From an uncultured Clostridia bacterium (GTDB taxonomy: Bacteria > Bacillota > Clostridia > TANB77 > CAG-508), in assembly GCA_944389745.1 (NCBI GenBank), contig CALXNM010000012.1:1-45609 (forward strand): a DNA stretch of 45,609 nt. Reading direction: 5' to 3'. Under the pieces are notes generated by a model. It saw only the letters and a program-made list of their open reading frames with translations. It was not told where the DNA came from and did no database searches. The position numbers and the translations under genes are program-made. Below are positions 25,420 through 32,747 of this stretch, in pieces (the first letter of the stretch is position 1; every line of letters begins with the position of its first letter).

Positions 25420-26511
25420 TTATACATTAAATCTAAATAGAACTATATCTCCTTCTTGCATCACATAATCTTTTCCTTCTGAGCGTAATAGTCCTTTTTC
25501 TTTTACTGCATTCATACTTCCTTCTCGTATTAAATCATCATAAGATACTATTTCTGCTCTTATAAATCCTCTTTCCATATCACTATGTATTTTTCCAGCC
25601 GCCTCAGGGGCTTTAGTGCCTTTCTTTATTGTCCAAGCTCTTACTTCTGGTTCTCCAGCAGTTAAAAATGACATAAGCCCTAATAAATTATAACTTGCTC
25701 TTATAACTTTATCTAATCCAGATTCTTTTAGTTCTAATGCTTCTAACATTTCTTGTTTATCTTCTCCATCTAGACTTGCTAACTCCTCTTCAATTTTTAC
25801 ACAAAGTGGAATTACTTCTGCTTTTTCTCCTTTTGCATATTCGACTACCTGGTCAACATATTTATCTTCCAATGGATTTGATAATTGGTCTTCTGATACA
25901 TTTGCTATATATAATATAGGTTTTATTGTAAGCAAATATACATCTTTTAACATTTCTTGTTCTTCTACATTAAAATCCATTGTTCTTGCAGATTTACCAG
26001 ATTCTAATGTTGTCTTGATTCTTTCTAACAATTCTAATTCTTGTGCATATTTTTTATCTGCTTTTAATTTCTTTTTAACATTATCAATTCTTTTTTCAAT
26101 TGTTTCTAAATCTGCAAAAATCAATTCTAAATTAATTGTTTCAATATCTCTTTTTGGCTCTATACTTCCATCCACATGTACAATATTTGGATCTTCAAAA
26201 CATCTAACAACTTCTACTATACTATCTACTTCTCTAATATGCGATAAAAATTTATTACCTAAACCTTCTCCCTTACTAGCACCTTTTACTAAACCTGCTA
26301 TATCAACAAATTCTATTACAGCATGTGTTGTTTTTTTAGCATCATACATTTTTGTAAGCACATCTAATCTTTCGTCAGGTACTGGAACTATTCCTACATT
26401 TGGTTCTATTGTACAAAATGGGTAATTTGCACATTCAGCGCCAGCATTTGTTATTGCATTAAATAATGTACTTTTACCAACATTAGGTAAACCAACTATT
26501 CCTATTTTCAT
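25420..26511 (-). CDS. ychF: Redox-regulated ATPase YchF (Obg family)
   Basis: A 363-residue ribosome-associated P-loop protein of the Obg family that prefers ATP. GLPNVGKSTLFNAIT is the Walker A loop, DIAGLVKGASKGEGLGNKFL the switch II region, and YIANVSEDQL stands where GTPases have NKxD, explaining the ATP preference. A coiled-coil insertion lies around 135-190, and the C-terminal TGS domain carries FLTAGEPEVRAWTIKKGTKAPEAAG. Typical length. Start ATG with a modest GAAAGG upstream. Confidence 0.97.
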   Translation of the reverse strand: MKIGIVGLPNVGKSTLFNAITNAGAECANYPFCTIEPNVGIVPVPDERLDVLTKMYDAKKTTHAVIEFVDIAGLVKGASKGEGLGNKFLSHIREVDSIVEVVRCFEDPNIVHVDGSIEPKRDIETINLELIFADLETIEKRIDNVKKKLKADKKYAQELELLERIKTTLESGKSARTMDFNVEEQEMLKDVYLLTIKPILYIANVSEDQLSNPLEDKYVDQVVEYAKGEKAEVIPLCVKIEEELASLDGEDKQEMLEALELKESGLDKVIRASYNLLGLMSFLTAGEPEVRAWTIKKGTKAPEAAGKIHSDMERGFIRAEIVSYDDLIREGSMNAVKEKGLLRSEGKDYVMQEGDIVLFRFNV

Positions 26512-26558
26512 TTATTTCATCAAGCCTTTCTTTTAAAGTTTAATTAAAGTATTTCCTA

Positions 26559-27719
26559 TTATAAATTTAAACTATTTTCCGTCACAGTATCATCCGATGT
26601 GTCTCCACCTGCTGTATTACCAGTTCCTTCCTCTTCTGAACTTCCTTCGCCAGAATCTCCTTCATTTCCTGTATTGCCTTCGTTTTCTTTATCTCCGCCT
26701 CCAGCAGAAGGATTTTCTGTATCGCCAGTATTTCCTGTGTCCGTTTTATCTTCATCATCTGGTTTTGTAACAGGTTTCTCATCTTCTTTATCTTCATCTT
26801 TATCTGGTTCACTTGTACTTGGTTTTTTATTTCCAGTATTGCCTGGCTTTTTGTTTTCTTCTTTGTCTGTTTTCTTATCTTCGTCTTTCTTTTTCTCTTG
26901 CTCTTTTAAATATTTTGGCCAAGGATTATCTGAATCTGGGTCTGTTGGGTCCCATCCCCTTACATTACTTGGTGCACTAGAAATTTTTCTTGTTGATGGT
27001 TTTCCAAGTGGCCCTGGATTTGAACTTGCATAAAATTCAACTTGTGTACCTACAGGGCAATTATTGTAAATCCATAATGCATCAACTGTAGTTAAACGTA
27101 CACAACCCATTGAAACTCTTTGACCTAATTGGTCATATGCCCAATATTCAAGTGAAGATTTATCTCCCTTTGTTAAATATGGTACTGAGTGAAATAATAT
27201 ATCACCACAAATCCAAGTTGAGTATTGTCCATATACATCACCCATTAATGGCCACCAGTTACCTTTTCCTAATGTTCTATAAACACCTGAAGTTGGTGTA
27301 TACGTTCCTGTTGAACATACCATAGCTCTTACAGGAACTGTATAATCTCCATTAGAATCTTGTGTATAAACAGTAACAACTTGTGCCCCATAATTAACTT
27401 TTATGTAATATTTATTAGCTGCTGATTCATCTATTTTCTTTTCTTTCTTTAATTTTTCATATTCTTCTTCATTTTTGCTTTTTTCTTTTTTCTCATCTAT
27501 TTTACTTTCTTTTTTTGCTTGTTCTTCTATTTTCTTGGCTTCATCATTATTACTATTTGCTAAATTTAATGTTGAACTTGCATTTACATAATTGTTATAT
27601 CCTACCAATTGTACAATACCAAATACAATTACCCAAGTAATTATGATTGCAACAACAATTGAGAATGCTGCTGTTCTGTCATTTACTTTATTACTTAACT
27701 TTTGTTTAAACTTTTCCAT
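26559..27719 (-). CDS. L,D-transpeptidase (YkuD) with long acidic tail
   Basis: A 386-residue membrane-anchored cell-wall enzyme that makes 3-3 cross-links in peptidoglycan or attaches proteins to it. One membrane helix (about 19-41) is followed by a Lys/Glu-rich coiled-coil-like linker and the YkuD domain (about 103-235), with ILFHSVPY (catalytic His) and SMGCVRLTT (catalytic Cys and Arg). The last 110 residues or so are disordered, first Lys/Glu-rich, then Gly/Asn/Thr/Glu-rich, and could thread through the wall. ATG after AAAGGGG. The acidic tail is unusual for the family. Lies between ychF and a tRNA gene. Confidence 0.9.
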   Translation of the reverse strand: MEKFKQKLSNKVNDRTAAFSIVVAIIITWVIVFGIVQLVGYNNYVNASSTLNLANSNNDEAKKIEEQAKKESKIDEKKEKSKNEEEYEKLKKEKKIDESAANKYYIKVNYGAQVVTVYTQDSNGDYTVPVRAMVCSTGTYTPTSGVYRTLGKGNWWPLMGDVYGQYSTWICGDILFHSVPYLTKGDKSSLEYWAYDQLGQRVSMGCVRLTTVDALWIYNNCPVGTQVEFYASSNPGPLGKPSTRKISSAPSNVRGWDPTDPDSDNPWPKYLKEQEKKKDEDKKTDKEENKKPGNTGNKKPSTSEPDKDEDKEDEKPVTKPDDEDKTDTGNTGDTENPSAGGGDKENEGNTGNEGDSGEGSSEEEGTGNTAGGDTSDDTVTENSLNL

Positions 27720-27857
27720 TTTATTCCCCTTTATTTATTAAATTTTATAATAATATAATTATATTATATTTTTTGTTTTTCATTAGTTTAAATATAATGC
27801 TTTTTATAAATACTTAATATAAATTAATTATTAACATTCAGTAATTTCATTACAAAT

Positions 27858-27913
27858 GAGAGTTCTAATATGTTTAGTATATAAAATATACAATATGTGT
27901 ATTTAGAACTCTC
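27858..27913. repeat. Inverted repeat 3' of tRNA-Thr
   Basis: GAGAGTTCTAA (27858-27868) and TTAGAACTCTC (27903-27913) are perfect 11-bp arms around an AT-rich 34-nt loop, 7 nt past the tRNA 3' end. It may be the transcript terminator for sigH-tRNA, though no U tract follows on the minus strand, or it may assist 3' processing. Confidence 0.55.
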
Positions 27914-27920
27914 TTCTTTC

Positions 27921-27996
27921 TGGAGCTTCCAGACAGAATCGAACTGTCGACCCCAGCCTTACCATGGCTGTGCTCTACCTACTGAGCTATAGAAGC
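27921..27996 (-). tRNA. tRNA-Thr (anticodon GGT)
   Basis: A 76-nt cloverleaf: acceptor GCTTCTA with TGGAAGC, D stem GCTC/GAGC, anticodon stem CAGCC/GGCTG with loop ATGGTAA (anticodon GGT), and T stem GACAG/CTGTC with loop TTCGATT. CCA is encoded. Only 7 nt separate it from the sigH stop codon upstream, so it is probably processed from a shared transcript. Confidence 0.95.
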
Positions 27997-28003
27997 ACTT
28001 CTA

Positions 28004-28657
28004 TTATTGCTGTTCTAGCCCTTTTATTGCTTTTTTGCGTATACGTTGTATTGCATTATCAATTGCTTTAACTGGGGTATCTAGCTTTTCTGCTATTTGA
28101 ACATAACTTTCTCCATTTATATATCTATTCAATACTTTTTTTTCAAAATCACTTAATGATTTTTCAATTGTATCTTCTAAATTTTTATAATACTCTTTTT
28201 TAGTTATTGTATCTAAAGGATCCTCTATTGAATTTGAATTAAATACGTCTATTAATGTAGTATCACTGTTGCTTTCTTGTTCATCATATGCAGATATATT
28301 TAATGATAAATATGAATTAAGTGGCATATGTTTTTGTCTGTTTGAACTTTTTATAGCTGTAATAAGTTGTCTTTCTATACACATATTAGCAAAACTTTTA
28401 AAACTAGACTTCATGTCTGATTTATAACTTTTAACCGCTTTAAATAAACCTATTAATCCTTCTTGTACAATATCATCTCTTTCCGCCCCAACTATAAAGT
28501 ACTTACTAACCTTGATGTTTACTAGTTCTTTGTATCTATTAAGAAGAATATTTAAAGCTGATTTATCTCCTGATTTAATAATTTCTACTAAATCTTCATC
28601 TTTCATTTCGTCATAATCTTTATTTTTCCCAGAGTAAAAAACATTTGCATTTTCCAT
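28004..28657 (-). CDS. sigH: RNA polymerase sigma-H factor (SigH/Spo0H type)
   Basis: A 217-residue sigma-70 family factor. In spore formers SigH switches on the early sporulation and stationary-phase genes. Region 2 shows AERDDIVQEGLIGLFKAVKSY and FANMCIERQLITAIKSSNRQKHMPLNSYLSL, very close to SigH proteins. Region 4 has the helix-turn-helix SYVQIAEKLDTPVKAIDNAIQRIRKKA. ATG preceded by AGGAGG at a somewhat long distance (13 nt). It has a sigma-A-like promoter and is divergent from rqcH. SigH is also kept in some non-sporulating lineages, so sporulation is not proved. Confidence 0.93.
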   Translation of the reverse strand: MENANVFYSGKNKDYDEMKDEDLVEIIKSGDKSALNILLNRYKELVNIKVSKYFIVGAERDDIVQEGLIGLFKAVKSYKSDMKSSFKSFANMCIERQLITAIKSSNRQKHMPLNSYLSLNISAYDEQESNSDTTLIDVFNSNSIEDPLDTITKKEYYKNLEDTIEKSLSDFEKKVLNRYINGESYVQIAEKLDTPVKAIDNAIQRIRKKAIKGLEQQ

Positions 28658-28695
28658 ATTTATAAAGATACCTCCTGAAGTTTACTATGTGCTTA

Positions 28696-28724
28696 ATTAT
28701 ATGCCAGCAGAAATTTTAAGTCAA
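28696..28724 (-). promoter_or_regulatory. sigH promoter
   Basis: On the minus strand TTGACT, 17 bp, TATAAT: a near-consensus housekeeping promoter, about 39 nt before the sigH ATG. Confidence 0.75.
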
Positions 28725-28731
28725 TAGTAAT

Positions 28732-28760
28732 TTGATATTTTCTTAAAATTATGCTAATAT
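28732..28760 (+). promoter_or_regulatory. rqcH promoter
   Basis: TTGATA, 17 bp, TAATAT, 24 nt before the rqcH ATG; divergent from the sigH promoter with only 7 bp between the two -35 boxes. Confidence 0.65.
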
Positions 28761-28784
28761 ATTGTATGTTTAGGAGGTTTTAAA

Positions 28785-30491
28785 ATGGCTTATGATGGAT
28801 TAGTAAATTATTCAGTTGTACATGAAATTAAAGATATTTTATTAAATGGTAAAGTAGATAAAATATATGAACCTAATTTTGATGAAATTATATTGGGAAT
28901 TTATTCTAATGGAACAAAACTTGCTTTAAATATTAATACAAATTCAATGTATTATAGAACAAATTTAACTACAAATGCAAAACCCAACCCAACTCAAGCA
29001 CCTAATTTCTGTATGACTTTAAGGAAACATCTTCAAAACACTCATATAACTAATATATACACAAATAACTTAGAAAGAATTATCTTTATAGAGTTTGAAG
29101 GATATAATAAAATCAAAGATTTTTCTACTAAAAAATTAATAATCGAACTTATGGGAAAATACAGTAACATTATATTAACTGACAAGGATGATATAATTAT
29201 TGATAGTTTAAAACATTTTTCTATTAACTCTGGATCATATAGAAATATTTTTGCTGGTTCAAAATACGAGCTACCTAACTCTGATAAATTAGATTTATTT
29301 GAAATAAAAGATAAAGAAGAATTTTATAGAGTATTAGAAAATAATTCAATAAGACTAAATTCTAAAAGTCTTGCTAAAATAATTAGCTCTACTTTTACTG
29401 GTATAAGCAAAAAATCTATTCTTTCTTTTGAGAATGATTTAAATATAGAAGATAATTTAGAAGAAAATGCATCAAACTCTTTATATATCTACATACAGAA
29501 TATCATTGCTGAAACTCAAAATGTCTTTTGTAAAGAATTTGAAAAAGATTATTCTTTAAGTTTTGATGAAAATAGAAATAAAAAAGATTTAGAAATTAAT
29601 TTCTTTTTAGATGATTATTATACCACTAAGGAAGATAAAAATACTTTCATTACTTATAGAGATTATCTTTTAAAATTAATATTAGTGAAATTAAAAAAGC
29701 TAAATTTAAAACTAGTTTCAATAAATGATAAAATTAAGGAATGTAAAGAAGCCGATAAATATAAATTATATGGTGAACTTATAACTAACAATTTATATAG
29801 AATAGATGACCATAACCAAAATGAAATTATGCTTGAAAATTATTATGATAATAATAATTTAATTACAATTCCATTGGAAGGCAGTTTAACTCCATCTAAT
29901 AATGCAAAAAAATTTTTTAAAAAATATAAAAAGCTAAAAAGTGCTAAGGAGTTTGTAGATGTTCAAAAAAAATCAGTTGTAGCTGATATAGATTATTTAG
30001 AAAGCATTATATATGAAATAAACTCTGCAGATAGTGTTGTGGCTCTAGATAGTATTTATACAGAACTACAAGAAACTACTATAGTAAAAGATAAATCTAA
30101 AAAATCGAAGAAAATTAAAAAGAAAAAAATGTCTAATGAAAATCAGGCTTTGAATGATTTTATAAAATGTAATGTTGATGGATTTACTGTCCTAATTGGA
30201 AAAAACAATAAACAAAATGATTACTTGACAACTAAAGTGGCTAATAAAGATGATATGTGGTTCCATGTTAAAGATTTCCATGGAAGTCACGTAATATTGA
30301 GAACAGACAATAAAGTACCAAGTCAAGAAACAATAAATAAATGTGCTTCTCTTGCTAAAGAACATAGTAAAGCAAGTCAGTCAAACAATATTACAGTAGA
30401 TTATACATATGTACAATATGTAAAAAAGCCTTCTGGCAGTAAGCCTGGTATGGTTATATATACTCATGAACAAAGTGTTACCGTTAAATAG
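28785..30491 (+). CDS. rqcH: RqcH / NFACT family ribosome-rescue protein
   Basis: A 568-residue homologue of RqcH (older name: fibronectin-binding protein A). It binds stalled 50S subunits carrying peptidyl-tRNA and adds alanine tails that mark nascent chains for destruction. NFACT-N covers about 1-250 (MAYDGLVNYSVVHEIK, LIIELMGKYSNIIL), followed by a helical and coiled-coil part (about 285-450). The NFACT-R domain has DMWFHVKDFHGSHVIL and NNITVDYTYVQYVKKPSGSKPGMVIY. Full length. ATG after TTTAGGAGG. Own promoter and terminator. Confidence 0.94.
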   Translation: MAYDGLVNYSVVHEIKDILLNGKVDKIYEPNFDEIILGIYSNGTKLALNINTNSMYYRTNLTTNAKPNPTQAPNFCMTLRKHLQNTHITNIYTNNLERIIFIEFEGYNKIKDFSTKKLIIELMGKYSNIILTDKDDIIIDSLKHFSINSGSYRNIFAGSKYELPNSDKLDLFEIKDKEEFYRVLENNSIRLNSKSLAKIISSTFTGISKKSILSFENDLNIEDNLEENASNSLYIYIQNIIAETQNVFCKEFEKDYSLSFDENRNKKDLEINFFLDDYYTTKEDKNTFITYRDYLLKLILVKLKKLNLKLVSINDKIKECKEADKYKLYGELITNNLYRIDDHNQNEIMLENYYDNNNLITIPLEGSLTPSNNAKKFFKKYKKLKSAKEFVDVQKKSVVADIDYLESIIYEINSADSVVALDSIYTELQETTIVKDKSKKSKKIKKKKMSNENQALNDFIKCNVDGFTVLIGKNNKQNDYLTTKVANKDDMWFHVKDFHGSHVILRTDNKVPSQETINKCASLAKEHSKASQSNNITVDYTYVQYVKKPSGSKPGMVIYTHEQSVTVK

Positions 30492-30501
30492 GTAACACTT
30501 T
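30472..30501 (+). terminator. rqcH terminator
   Basis: AAAGTGTTACC and GGTAACACTTT form a perfect 11-bp stem overlapping the stop codon. Its T tract is short (TTTCGTT) because the promoter region of GC-rich unit B begins immediately after. Confidence 0.7.
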
Positions 30502-30508
30502 CGTTAGG

Positions 30509-30564
30509 TTTACTTTAAGTTTAAAATGTGGTATAATTATATTATGCTACGCAAAGGGTGTAGC
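30509..30564 (+). promoter_or_regulatory. Promoter and leader hairpin of unit B
   Basis: TTTACT, 17 bp, perfect TATAAT (30532-30537). The leader then has a 7-bp hairpin, GCTACGC-AAAGG-GTGTAGC (30546-30564), followed by GATTGGAGGAG. The block is repeated upstream of unit C at 31018-31074, with three differences in 57 bases. Confidence 0.85.
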
Positions 30565-30588
30565 GCAAATCTGATTGGAGGAGCTTTT

Positions 30589-30954
30589 ATGGCAACCAAA
30601 GTACCCGCTGGTGTTGAGATGAGGGTGTTTTCAAAGTCGGACTTCTTCGGAACGTCCACTAGCATTCACCTGATTATCCCGATTTCCATCGATTTCGATG
30701 ATGTCGCAACTCGCCACCACGTTTACTTTTACTGGAACCAAAACCAGTGCCTGCCGCCTCAGTACGATGAGGCAAACGCATTCATCGAAGAGGTAAAGTC
30801 CATCGCTGGCAAGATTGACCAGATTATGCTTGGTTCCGATTTCTGCATCGGTAATTACATCGAGCTGGTCATCAGCAAGCAAGGCAGCAAGATGACAGGC
30901 GTCATCAAGAAGCTTCAGTGGTTAATCAATCCGAAGACCATGAAGAAGGACTAG
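30589..30954 (+). CDS. Unknown small protein, unit B (paralogue of the unit C protein)
   Basis: 121 residues, not recognised. It has no signal peptide or membrane helix. Sequence shared with the next protein includes a pattern IxIPIS(I/F)DF(D/E), an Arg-x7-W-region, LPPQYDEANAFIEEV, IDQIMLGSDFCIGNYIELVI and IKKLQWL, suggesting one alpha/beta fold. ATG after GGAGGAG; earlier in-frame ATG codons lie within the promoter and leader. GC content and codon use differ sharply from rqcH and adh on either side. One gene, one promoter, one terminator: probably acquired. Confidence 0.75.
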   Translation: MATKVPAGVEMRVFSKSDFFGTSTSIHLIIPISIDFDDVATRHHVYFYWNQNQCLPPQYDEANAFIEEVKSIAGKIDQIMLGSDFCIGNYIELVISKQGSKMTGVIKKLQWLINPKTMKKD

Positions 30955-30984
30955 GCTTTCTCACTGGCTTCTAACATGCTCCAC

Positions 30985-31014
30985 AGGGCCCACCGTAATG
31001 GTTGGGTCCCTCTT
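30985..31014 (+). terminator. Unit B terminator
   Basis: AGGGCCCACC pairs with GGTTGGGTCCCT, with a bulge, followed by CTTTATG; it lies directly before the unit C promoter. Confidence 0.65.
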
Positions 31015-31018
31015 TATG

Positions 31019-31074
31019 TTTACTTTAAACTTAAAATGTGATATAATTATATTATGCTACGCAAAGGGTGTAGC
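31019..31074 (+). promoter_or_regulatory. Promoter and leader hairpin of unit C
   Basis: TTTACT, 17 bp, TATAAT (31042-31047), then the same leader hairpin GCTACGC-AAAGG-GTGTAGC (31056-31074) and GATTGGAGGA. It is a near copy of the block 510 bp upstream. Confidence 0.85.
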
Positions 31075-31097
31075 AAGATCCGATTGGAGGATTCGTT

Positions 31098-31451
31098 ATG
31101 GATGGTAAGACCTTAGGTATTCGGATTCAATCGTCCTCGAGCTACATGCAGAACAGCTGCATCAGTCGCATTGAGATCGATGTTCCGGTATCGTTCGACT
31201 TCGAGAGCGATTCGGTCCGAAACCAGATCTACCAGAGCTGGGACGAGCGTCACATGCTGCCTGAGAACTTTGGCGCAGCCAACTGGTTTCTCTCGCAGGT
31301 GAATCAGTTCGCCAATGTAAGCCAGATTACGCTTGGCAAAAGCGCTGTCTATGGAACTTACGTAGGCTTACTCATCACGCAGAACACTGCCATGGGCTAC
31401 ACCATTTCTTGCATAGAGAAGCTCTTAGTAAGTGGCAAGGCCCGAAGCTAA
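31098..31451 (+). CDS. Unknown small protein, unit C (paralogue of the unit B protein)
   Basis: 117 residues, not recognised, homologous to the protein before it: IEIDVPVSFDFESDSVRNQIYQ, MLPENFGAANWFLSQV, ISQITLGKSAVYGTYVGLLI-like (SQITLGK seen) and ISCIEKLL align with the matching parts of unit B. Identity is clearly lower than in the promoter and leader, so coding parts have diverged while the leader is kept. No signal peptide or membrane segment. ATG after TTGGAGGA. A 60-base line inside the gene (31201-31260) has 35 G+C, in contrast to 11 of 60 in rqcH at 28921-28980. Confidence 0.75.
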   Translation: MDGKTLGIRIQSSSSYMQNSCISRIEIDVPVSFDFESDSVRNQIYQSWDERHMLPENFGAANWFLSQVNQFANVSQITLGKSAVYGTYVGLLITQNTAMGYTISCIEKLLVSGKARS

Positions 31452-31498
31452 AAGCCCCGAGTACGCTTTTCAAGCGTCGTTCTCTAGCACCAGCTCAA

Positions 31499-31530
31499 AA
31501 GGAGGCTCTCGCCGTTGGCGGAGCCTCCTT
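31499..31530. terminator. Terminator shared by unit C and the adh operon
   Basis: AAGGAGGCTC-T-CGCC / GGCG-GAGCCTCCTT makes a long GC-rich stem, followed by CCTATTTTAT. It lies between convergent transcripts and can stop both. A smaller perfect hairpin, ACGCTT-TTC-AAGCGT, is just upstream near 31463-31477. Confidence 0.75.
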
Positions 31531-31543
31531 CCTATTTTATACA

Positions 31544-32701
31544 TTACATAGCTTCTTCATATAATTTTATGAAATCTTCTCTTGTCACTTCTCTTGGATT
31601 TCCTGGTTTACAAGGATCTTCCATTGCTTTATCAGCAAGCATTGGTATATCTTCTACTTTTCCTCCTACATCTCCTACTGTTTGTGTTATTCCAACTTTT
31701 TCTGATAAATCTTTTATTTTCTCACAGAAAGTTTTAATAACTTCTTCTTTAGTAAATTTAGTAGCATCTGTATGGAAAGCCTGAGTTAAAATTTCTCTAT
31801 ATTCTTCATAGCTTGTCTCTCCATTAAATTTCATAACTGTAGGAAGAAGTATAGCATTTGCTAAACCATGTGGTGTATCATATACAGCACCTAATTGGTG
31901 AGCCATAGAGTGAACTATTCCAAGTCCAACATTTGAGAATGCCATACCTGCTATATATTGACCAAGTCCCATATTATTTATAGCTTCTTGATCTTTATCA
32001 TTAACAGCTTTCTCTAAGTTATCATAAATTAATTGAATAGCTTTCATAGAAAACATTTGAGACATTGTATTTCTGTTTTTTGTTATATATCCTTCTATTG
32101 CATGTGTTAAAGCATCCATTCCTGTTGATGCAGCAATTGATTTAGGCATAGAAGCCATAAGTTCTGTATCTACAATTGCTATAATTGGAATATCATGTTC
32201 ATCAACACAAACCATTTTTATTTCTTTTTCAGGGTCTGTTATAACATAGTTTATTGTAACTTCTGCAGCTGTTCCAGCTGTTGTTGGTAGAGCTATAATT
32301 GGCAATCCTTTATTTTTTGTATTAGAAGCTCCATTTAAAGAAACAACATCTGCTCTATCAGGATTTGTCATAATTATTGATATTGCTTTAGCTGTATCAA
32401 TGCTTGAACCTCCACCTACTGCAACTATTAAATCAGCTCCAATATCTTTGCACATTTGAATACCAGCATTAACATTTGCAATTGGAGGGTTTGGAAGTAC
32501 ATCATGATATACTCCATATTCAATTCCAGCTTCATCTAATATGTCTGTTACTTTTTTACTAACCCCTACTTCAAATAAAGATTTATCTGTAACTACCAAA
32601 ACTTTTTTAAATCCTCTATTTTTTATCTCATCTGCTAAAACACTTCTAGCACCTTCTCCAAAATATGATGTTTCATTTAAAACAAATTTTGTAACTGCCA
32701 T
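31544..32701 (-). CDS. Iron-containing alcohol dehydrogenase
   Basis: A 385-residue group III alcohol dehydrogenase, interconverting an alcohol and an aldehyde or ketone with NAD(P)H. GGGSSIDTAKAISI binds the cofactor, and TTAGTAAEVT follows. Metal ligands are visible in MDALTHAIEGY (Asp and His), IVHSMAHQLG and DTPHGLANA. Typical length. It is 46 bp downstream of an aldehyde dehydrogenase, which suggests that the two together reduce or oxidise a metabolite between acid or acyl, aldehyde and alcohol. Substrate not known; lactaldehyde, butanal or amino-acid-derived aldehydes are possible. Confidence 0.93.
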   Translation of the reverse strand: MAVTKFVLNETSYFGEGARSVLADEIKNRGFKKVLVVTDKSLFEVGVSKKVTDILDEAGIEYGVYHDVLPNPPIANVNAGIQMCKDIGADLIVAVGGGSSIDTAKAISIIMTNPDRADVVSLNGASNTKNKGLPIIALPTTAGTAAEVTINYVITDPEKEIKMVCVDEHDIPIIAIVDTELMASMPKSIAASTGMDALTHAIEGYITKNRNTMSQMFSMKAIQLIYDNLEKAVNDKDQEAINNMGLGQYIAGMAFSNVGLGIVHSMAHQLGAVYDTPHGLANAILLPTVMKFNGETSYEEYREILTQAFHTDATKFTKEEVIKTFCEKIKDLSEKVGITQTVGDVGGKVEDIPMLADKAMEDPCKPGNPREVTREDFIKLYEEAM

Positions 32702-32747
32702 TTCAAATTTCCTCCCATTAAATAAACTTTTATTTTTTTAATAAGTG

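Noticed and set aside
30526..30588. Longer N-terminus for the unit B protein
   Set aside because: The upstream codons are within the promoter and leader hairpin that is conserved in unit C, where the frame differs; the ATG after GGAGGAG is the better start.
30509..31530. Assembly chimera as the source of the GC-rich units
   Set aside because: Possible in principle, but the promoters and flanks merge smoothly with AT-rich host sequence, five separate units occur, and E has repeats at its edges. Read mapping across junctions would settle it.
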